The notes under the pieces were generated by a model. The model did no database searches and was not told where the DNA came from. It saw nothing but the letters and a program-made list of their open reading frames with translations. The position numbers were made by a program, and so were the translations under genes. From Treponema sp. UBA2869 (GTDB lineage Bacteria > Spirochaetota > Spirochaetia > Treponematales > Treponemataceae): a stretch of 9,070 bases of DNA. Where the stretch lies: NCBI GenBank assembly GCA_002350445.1, contig DEEV01000129.1, positions 35,453 through 44,522 of the forward strand. Reading direction: 5' to 3'. Of the stretch, positions 5,348 through 9,070 are shown piece by piece (position 1 is the first letter of the stretch; the number at the start of each line of letters is the position of its first letter).

Positions 5348-5776
5348 ATGTCAATCAAAGTTGCCATAGCATCATCAGACAAAATAAACATAGATTTACA
5401 TTTCGGTCAGACCAGACAGTTCGAAATCTACGAGTTGCGCGGCGACCACTTTGAATACCTGGAAACCCGAGAAGTTCCAAAGTCTGATCAGCCTTCTGAC
5501 GAGGGTACAGCGGCTAGTGCGGGCTTTAGTGGTGGTTGCGGCGGTGGCTTTGGTTGCGGAAGCGGCTGCGGCGGCGGATGTGGAGGCGGCGCAGGAGGTC
5601 CTGCATCACCGGCTGTTCAACTGCTTTTAGATTGCCGTTCAATAGTTGCCGCACAGATTGGTCAGAACGTTCGCCGCCAGTTTGAACGAAACGCCGTGAG
5701 TGTTTTCGACATCGAGCTCCCGATAAAAGAAGCTCTTCAGAAGCTCGCTGCGTATTATTTGAAATTTGGTGATTGA
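5348..5776 (+). CDS. NifX/NifB-C-type (dinitrogenase FeMo-cofactor biosynthesis family) protein with Gly/Cys-rich insert
   Basis: This 142-residue protein is a stand-alone member of the family typified by NifX, NifY and the C-terminal domain of NifB, small proteins that hold or pass on iron-sulfur or metal cofactor precursors. The N-terminus MSIKVAIASSDKINIDLHFG (1-20) and FEIYEL (25-30) are the characteristic start, with the HFG motif at 18-20. After REVPKSD the usual loop is replaced by a stretch very rich in glycine with four cysteines (64, 70, 74, 78; about 60-84). The closing half returns to family form: LLLDCRSIVAAQIG (92-105), a fifth Cys at 96, then VFDIELPIKEALQKL. No nitrogenase genes are in the window, so a general Fe-S or metal role is likelier than nitrogen fixation. 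It precedes a trans-sulfuration enzyme by 76 bp. Its last codons and stop lie in a REP-like palindrome. Metal binding by the insert is inferred. Confidence 0.8.
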   Translation: MSIKVAIASSDKINIDLHFGQTRQFEIYELRGDHFEYLETREVPKSDQPSDEGTAASAGFSGGCGGGFGCGSGCGGGCGGGAGGPASPAVQLLLDCRSIVAAQIGQNVRRQFERNAVSVFDIELPIKEALQKLAAYYLKFGD

Positions 5777-5793
5777 GCCTGTCGAAATCACCA
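5767..5793 (-). repeat. REP-like palindrome, first of an inverted pair
   Basis: Perfect 8-bp arms TGGTGATT (5767-5774) and AATCACCA (5786-5793) enclose the 11-base loop GAGCCTGTCGA, the reverse complement of the family core TCGACAGGCTC. It overlaps the last Gly-Asp codons of the NifX-like gene and supplies its TGA stop (5774-5776). It is probably a dispersed element that inserted at, or co-evolved with, the gene end. Confidence 0.8.
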
Positions 5794-5806
5794 GATTTTT
5801 TGAACC

Positions 5807-5831
5807 GATGGTTTCGACAAGCTCAACCATC
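5807..5831 (+). repeat. REP-like palindrome, second of an inverted pair
   Basis: Perfect 7-bp arms GATGGTT (5807-5813) and AACCATC (5825-5831) flank the 11-base loop TCGACAAGCTC. It is in opposite orientation to the copy at 5767-5793, separated from it by 13 bp that include a run of six T. The pair resembles a REP doublet and could act as a hairpin terminator or mRNA stabiliser between the NifX-like gene and the PLP enzyme. Confidence 0.8.
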
Positions 5832-5852
5832 ATTAAGTTTTAGGAGTTCTAC

Positions 5853-7010
5853 ATGCCATTATCTATAGAAACAAAATGCGTACATCTTGAAAATCAAAAC
5901 GAGGCTGACGAAAAGCCTGCGTGTAATCACTACGGTTCAATCAGTTTTCCAATTTACCAAACTGCAACTTATGCACATCCTGGGGCAGGAAAAAGTACCG
6001 GCTTTGATTATTCTCGGCTGCAAAATCCAACACGCGAGCAGCTTGAAAAAATTGTCTGCCAGCTTGAAAACGGAATAGACGCATTTGCACTTTCTACAGG
6101 AATGGCCGCAATCACTCTGCTTATGGAAATCTTTAAGCCGGGTGATCATCTTATTGTAGATTCAGATTTATACGGTGGAACAATCAGACTTTTTGATAAT
6201 GTTTCTGCTAAAAACGGAATAAAGTTTACACGCACAAACTGTTCAACCGACGACATAGAAGCTTTAATCACTCCTGACACAAAAGCCATTTACATTGAAA
6301 CTCCAACAAACCCAATGATGAACGTAACCGACATTGTAAAAGCGGCTGAAACTGCGCACCGTCAAGGTTTGCTTTTGATTGTAGACAACACTTTTATGTC
6401 GCCCTATTTTCAGAATCCTCTGGACTTAGGAGCAGACATTGTAGTTCACAGCGGAACAAAATTTCTTGCTGGACACAACGATACTCTCGCAGGATTTATC
6501 ATTGTTAAAAGTCCAGACCTGCAGGAAAAACTTCGCTTCCTCATAAAAACAACAGGTGCAGGCCTTGCTCCATTTGACTGCTGGCTTGTTTTGCGCGGAA
6601 TAAAAACTCTTGCATTGCGAATGGAAAAGGCTTCAGCTTCTGCTCTCAAAATTGCACAGTGGCTTACAACCCAGTCTCACATAACATCAGTTATATACCC
6701 GGGTCTCGAAAATCATCCTGGCCACAAAATCATGAAGAAACAGGCGCGCGGTTTTGGCTCAATGGTAACCTTCCGCACCGACTCTGCGGAAAGAGCTCTG
6801 TCAGTCCTTGAAAAAGTTCGACTCATTAAATACGCAGAAAGCCTGGGCGGTGTAGAAACATTAATCACCTACCCTACCACACAGACCCACGCCGATGTTC
6901 CGGAAGAGCTCCGTCTTAAAAACGGAATCACGCCCGCGACACTTCGTCTTTCCGTCGGCGTTGAAAACGTGGAAGATCTTATTGCGGATTTGCAGCAGGC
7001 GTTGAATTAG
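5853..7010 (+). CDS. PLP-dependent trans-sulfuration enzyme (cystathionine gamma-synthase/lyase type)
   Basis: This 385-residue protein is a full-length member of the Cys/Met metabolism PLP enzyme family, which handles C-S bonds in cystathionine, homocysteine, methionine or cysteine. Visible hallmarks are YSRLQNPT (53-60, phosphate contacts from the neighbouring subunit), STGMAA (81-86), DLYGGTIRLF (105-114), ETPTNP (149-154), IVDNTF (176-181, Asp178 to the PLP nitrogen), HSGTKFLAGHND (199-210, Schiff-base Lys203), SLGGVETLITYP (330-341) and LRLSVGVEN (364-372, Arg365 for the substrate carboxylate). Gly109 stands where methionine gamma-lyases have a catalytic Cys, which argues against that activity. 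Synthase, gamma-lyase and beta-lyase cannot be separated securely by eye, so no symbol is given. AGGAG (5842-5846) precedes the ATG. It probably follows the NifX-like gene in one transcript through the REP pair; sulfur supply and metallocofactor assembly are a plausible link. The TAG stop is two bases before the next -35 box. Confidence 0.93.
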   Translation: MPLSIETKCVHLENQNEADEKPACNHYGSISFPIYQTATYAHPGAGKSTGFDYSRLQNPTREQLEKIVCQLENGIDAFALSTGMAAITLLMEIFKPGDHLIVDSDLYGGTIRLFDNVSAKNGIKFTRTNCSTDDIEALITPDTKAIYIETPTNPMMNVTDIVKAAETAHRQGLLLIVDNTFMSPYFQNPLDLGADIVVHSGTKFLAGHNDTLAGFIIVKSPDLQEKLRFLIKTTGAGLAPFDCWLVLRGIKTLALRMEKASASALKIAQWLTTQSHITSVIYPGLENHPGHKIMKKQARGFGSMVTFRTDSAERALSVLEKVRLIKYAESLGGVETLITYPTTQTHADVPEELRLKNGITPATLRLSVGVENVEDLIADLQQALN

Positions 7011-7012
7011 AC

Positions 7013-7042
7013 TTGACAAAACTACTTCTATAGAAGTAGTTT
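7013..7042 (+). promoter_or_regulatory. Probable promoter of the toxin-antitoxin module
   Basis: A perfect TTGACA (7013-7018) starts two bases after the PLP-enzyme stop. At 18 bp spacing the -10 would be TAGTTT (7037-7042), a fair match; TATAAG at 7042-7047 is a better hexamer but is 23 bp away. With the first choice, transcription would begin at or within a few bases of the ATG at 7049. The -35 is convincing, the exact -10 is not. Confidence 0.55.
7019..7042. promoter_or_regulatory. 24-bp perfect palindrome, probable antitoxin operator
   Basis: The 12-bp arms AAACTACTTCTA (7019-7030) and TAGAAGTAGTTT (7031-7042) meet without a spacer. The palindrome fills the space between the -35 box and the start codon. 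This is the expected place for the dimeric Xre domain of the antitoxin encoded two genes on to bind and repress its own operon. It is too short-looped for a good RNA hairpin and has no U-tract, so a DNA-binding site is the better reading than a terminator. Confidence 0.7.
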
Positions 7043-7048
7043 ATAAGT

Positions 7049-7726
7049 ATGTCGAGGATAATTTTATATCATGGCTCACAAAAAATAGTTTCTCAGCCAG
7101 TTTTTGGAGAAGGCAAAGTCTATAATGATTATGGCCGTGGTTTTTATTGTACAGAGCATCTGGAACTTGCAAAGGAATGGGCCTGTCCTACGCTGGATGA
7201 TGGTTTTGCTAACCGTTATGAATTAGATACTAAAAATCTTAAAATCCTTGATTTACAGTCTCCCGAATATTGTACATTGCACTGGCTGGCTCTGCTAGTG
7301 AACAATCGTCGTTTTGATTTATCTACTCCTATTATGCGGCAGGGCTTTTATCATCTTTCTCAAAATTTTTTAATTGATATTTCCAGCTATGATTTGATTA
7401 AGGGATATCGGGCTGATGATTCGTACTTCTCTTTTGCAGAAGCATTTCTTTCAAATCAGATTTCCTATAAGCAACTACAAGAAGCAATGAAGCTTGGTAA
7501 GCTTGGTGAGCAGTTTGTTCTGAAGAGTAAAAAGGCATTTAATAAAATCACTTATACTGGCTATGAAATTGCAGAAGGAAATAAATATTGTACTCTTAGA
7601 AAAATGCGTTTGGAAAAAGCTAAGGAAGAGTATAAGAACGTTACAGGAAAGTTCGATCTTAAAGGGATATATATCCGAGACCTTATTCTGGAGGAGATGA
7701 AAAATGATGACCCGCGCTTACGATAA
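7049..7726 (+). CDS. DUF3990-like putative ADP-ribosyltransferase toxin
   Basis: This 225-residue protein resembles the DUF3990 family, small proteins related to ADP-ribosyltransferases that often occur beside antitoxin-like genes. Visible family features are IILYHGS at the N-terminus (4-10), NDYGRGFYCTE (26-36, the DFGxGFYxT-type motif), AKEWA (41-45), a central GYRADDSYF (119-127) and GEQFVLKS (153-160), which carries the late Glu/Gln expected of an ART fold. His8, Tyr33 and Glu154 are candidates for an H-Y-E type NAD site; this is inference. There is no signal peptide or membrane segment, so it should act in the cytoplasm. No Shine-Dalgarno precedes the ATG at 7049 and the 24-bp palindrome lies just upstream, so translation may be leaderless. 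The 3' end overlaps the next gene by 23 bp. T-rich codon choice (ctt, gat, ttt) differs by eye from the cassette genes to the left and suggests acquisition. Confidence 0.75.
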   Translation: MSRIILYHGSQKIVSQPVFGEGKVYNDYGRGFYCTEHLELAKEWACPTLDDGFANRYELDTKNLKILDLQSPEYCTLHWLALLVNNRRFDLSTPIMRQGFYHLSQNFLIDISSYDLIKGYRADDSYFSFAEAFLSNQISYKQLQEAMKLGKLGEQFVLKSKKAFNKITYTGYEIAEGNKYCTLRKMRLEKAKEEYKNVTGKFDLKGIYIRDLILEEMKNDDPRLR

Positions 7727-8366
7727 ATTCTTTCTGCCTGGTGTAATGAACAATCTTGGTTTTGCATTTGATTTTGCAGTGAATGGCTGTGATGTAGCTC
7801 CTGATTCCTTTTATGATTTTTTTATTGCTTCAAAGGTTGCCTCTGCGATTGAAGACGGTTCTCCTGCTTTTATTTGTGGATGTTCTGGAACTGAGCTTGT
7901 ACTTACCGTCTTTGATCGGGTTGGTATTAAATCCGATGCTGCAGATAAAGAGTTTATTCGTTTTGATCGTTCACCAGAATATTGGGCAGGTTGGGTTCTT
8001 GCTTATTATCAGTGGAACAGCGGAATATCCTTTGCAAAAATCAGGGATTATGTTGCATTCCATGATGTAATTAATATGTATTATCCATTACACGAAGCAC
8101 CAAAAGAAAAATTTTCAGATGTGATGAATGAGCTGATTAAAAGAAAAAATCAGGAACGCGGTACAAATCTTCATCGTCTGAGAAAAGCCTCTGGCCTGAC
8201 TCAAAAAGAATTAGCGGAACTTTCCGGTGTAAATCTTCGTACTTTACAGCAATATGAAATTGGTACCAAAGATATAAATAAGGCTAGTGGCGCTGCTATT
8301 AATTCTCTTGCGCTTGCTTTACGCTGTAATTTTTATGATGTGATGGAATTGAATTTAGAGAACTAG
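7704..8366 (+). CDS. Xre-family antitoxin with N-terminal partner-binding domain
   Basis: This 220-residue protein has an Xre/Cro-type helix-turn-helix at about 154-206 (LRKASGLTQKELAELSGVN, then LRTLQQYEIGTKD) and an N-terminal region of about 150 residues. That region includes SPEYWAGWVLAYYQWNSGIS (90-109), a phrase I associate with DUF3990-linked regulators, though no Pfam name is secure. It is likely the antitoxin of the upstream gene: the N-terminal part would bind and neutralise the toxin and the C-terminal part would bind the operator palindrome at 7019-7042. The ATG at 7704 (a second ATG follows at 7707) has GAGGAG at 7691-7696, inside the toxin gene. The reading frames overlap by 23 bp, so translation is coupled. 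Having a good Shine-Dalgarno while the toxin has none would favour antitoxin excess. The stop is only 4 bp from the convergent ABC gene end. Size is large for an antitoxin, so a regulator-only role is the alternative. Confidence 0.75.
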   Translation: MMTRAYDKFFLPGVMNNLGFAFDFAVNGCDVAPDSFYDFFIASKVASAIEDGSPAFICGCSGTELVLTVFDRVGIKSDAADKEFIRFDRSPEYWAGWVLAYYQWNSGISFAKIRDYVAFHDVINMYYPLHEAPKEKFSDVMNELIKRKNQERGTNLHRLRKASGLTQKELAELSGVNLRTLQQYEIGTKDINKASGAAINSLALALRCNFYDVMELNLEN

Positions 8367-8370
8367 TCTC

Positions 8371-9027
8371 TTAAATATTTATTTCACTATCACACAACTT
8401 AAGTGCTTCCGCATCATGGCTTGCAATCAGAATTGTTTTTCCTTCGTCTGCCAGGCTGCGGAAGATTTTTATGATTTCTTCTGTTCGGTCAGAATCTACG
8501 GAGTCGGTGGGTTCGTCGGCGAAAAGAAGCTGAGGATCATTTATAAGGGCACGGGCTATTAAAACTCTGTGATTTTCGCCACCGGAGAGTGTAGAAGGAT
8601 AGTTCTGGGCAAGGTGTGCAATTCCTAAGGATTCGAGAAGCTGCTCTGCTCGTGCTGTAATTTCTTTTGCAAATGTGTTATCAACTTTTTTCCTGCCTAG
8701 GAAGGCTGGCAGTCTTACATTATCAATCACGCTAAAATTTTCAAGAAAACTTTGTTCCTGTGAAATAAAGCCTATATTCTGATTTCTGAAAGCGCTGAGC
8801 TCTTTATCATTAAGAGAATTTAGTTCTATATCATTTATGATAAGCGAACCGGAATCCTGTTTTTGTAGGCCGGCTATGATAGAAAGCAATGTGCTTTTTC
8901 CCGCTCCGGATTTTCCAGTGATTCCAATGAACGAGCCTTCCTTAATCGAAAAACTGAAGTCTTTAAGTACATCAATTCGGCCGCGTGGTGTGATGAATGA
9001 TTTATTTATGTTGTGTGCTTCTATCAT
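8371..9027 (-). CDS. ABC transporter ATP-binding protein (LolD/MacB-like)
   Basis: This 218-residue nucleotide-binding subunit powers an ABC transporter by ATP hydrolysis at the inner face of the membrane. All motifs are present: Walker A GKSGAGKST (about 38-46), Q-loop FISQEQ, signature LSGGENHR, Walker B LLFADEPTD with the catalytic Glu, and H-switch ASHD near the C-terminus. Length and motif spacing match the MacB/LolD/FtsE group, which exports lipoproteins, peptides or drugs or works in envelope processes; the substrate cannot be told. The signature has Asn-His where most members have Gln-Gln (LSGGEQQR), a mild deviation. The ATG at 9027 follows AAGGAAT on the minus strand. No permease is in the window; it would be expected to the right if the operon has one. 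Downstream the gene ends 4 bp from the antitoxin stop with no visible terminator between. A REP-like palindrome lies 18 bp upstream. Confidence 0.92.
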   Translation of the reverse strand: MIEAHNINKSFITPRGRIDVLKDFSFSIKEGSFIGITGKSGAGKSTLLSIIAGLQKQDSGSLIINDIELNSLNDKELSAFRNQNIGFISQEQSFLENFSVIDNVRLPAFLGRKKVDNTFAKEITARAEQLLESLGIAHLAQNYPSTLSGGENHRVLIARALINDPQLLFADEPTDSVDSDRTEEIIKIFRSLADEGKTILIASHDAEALKLCDSEINI

Positions 9028-9045
9028 GTTTTATTCCTTATTAAA

Positions 9046-9070
9046 GGTGGTTTCGACAGGCTCAACCACC
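9046..9070 (+). repeat. REP-like palindrome at the window end
   Basis: Perfect 7-bp arms GGTGGTT (9046-9052) and AACCACC (9064-9070) flank the loop TCGACAGGCTC, the clearest copy of the family core. It lies just upstream of the ABC ATPase start. The element may extend beyond the window, as arms in the copy at 4215-4266 are longer by GC. Confidence 0.8.

Noticed and set aside
5348..7010. A nitrogen-fixation locus suggested by the NifX-like protein
   Set aside because: No nifH, nifD, nifK or radical-SAM nifB is present and the neighbour is a trans-sulfuration enzyme; members of this family also occur outside nif clusters.
5853..7010. Methionine gamma-lyase
   Set aside because: The position after LYG in the DLYGGT motif is Gly rather than the catalytic Cys typical of that enzyme, so a synthase or cystathionine lyase is more likely.
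7019..7042. Terminator of the PLP-enzyme gene
   Set aside because: The palindrome has no loop and no U-run and sits directly between a perfect -35 box and a start codon, fitting an operator better.
4215..9070. CRISPR-like repeats
   Set aside because: The repeated palindromes are widely scattered, intergenic, vary in their arms and have no regular spacers or cas genes.

Overview
The window looks like chromosomal DNA from a Treponema-type spirochaete of moderate to low GC, probably a host-associated gut or rumen species. The flagellar basal-body genes run flgC-fliE-(insert)-fliF-fliG on the minus strand. From memory, this is the order of the treponemal flgB-flgC-fliE-fliF-fliG-fliH-fliI operon. 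The assignment rests on gene content and protein motifs only; no search was run.

Layout, left to right: 1-467 holds the 5' part of fliG and 469-2172 the complete fliF (both minus). A 188-bp divergent regulatory region (2173-2360) carries a likely fliF promoter and a strong promoter for a plus-strand TetR-family gene with an operator-like palindrome inside it. A three-gene plus-strand cassette follows (2361-4202): TetR regulator, exported DUF2271-like protein, and flavodoxin-family oxidoreductase. It separates fliF from fliE. A composite palindrome (4215-4266) lies in the convergent gap before fliE (4290-4688) and flgC (4717-5175), both minus. The 172 bp upstream of flgC contain no flgB but a dense set of hairpins. 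Next on the plus strand come a NifX/NifB-C-like iron-sulfur or metallocofactor-type protein with a Gly/Cys-rich insert (5348-5776), an inverted pair of REP-like palindromes, and a PLP-dependent trans-sulfuration enzyme (5853-7010). A compact two-gene module follows (7049-8366): a DUF3990-like putative ADP-ribosyltransferase toxin and an overlapping Xre-type antitoxin. Its promoter region contains a perfect 24-bp palindrome. The window closes with a minus-strand ABC transporter ATPase (8371-9027) and another REP-like palindrome cut by the window end.

How the genes work together: FliE, FlgC, FliF and FliG build the export-gate adaptor, proximal rod, MS ring and rotor switch of the periplasmic flagellar motor. 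The TetR cassette looks like an autoregulated redox unit; the exported protein has a DAVTSAT motif resembling the site where ApbE attaches FMN, next to a cytoplasmic flavoprotein. The DUF3990/Xre pair looks like a toxin-antitoxin module that represses itself. A family of short palindromes with the core TCGACAGGCTC and co-varying stems occupies intergenic spaces throughout. The points most worth following up are the split flagellar operon, the candidate flavinylated redox cassette, the toxin-antitoxin module with its palindromic and possibly leaderless promoter, and the covarying repeat family.
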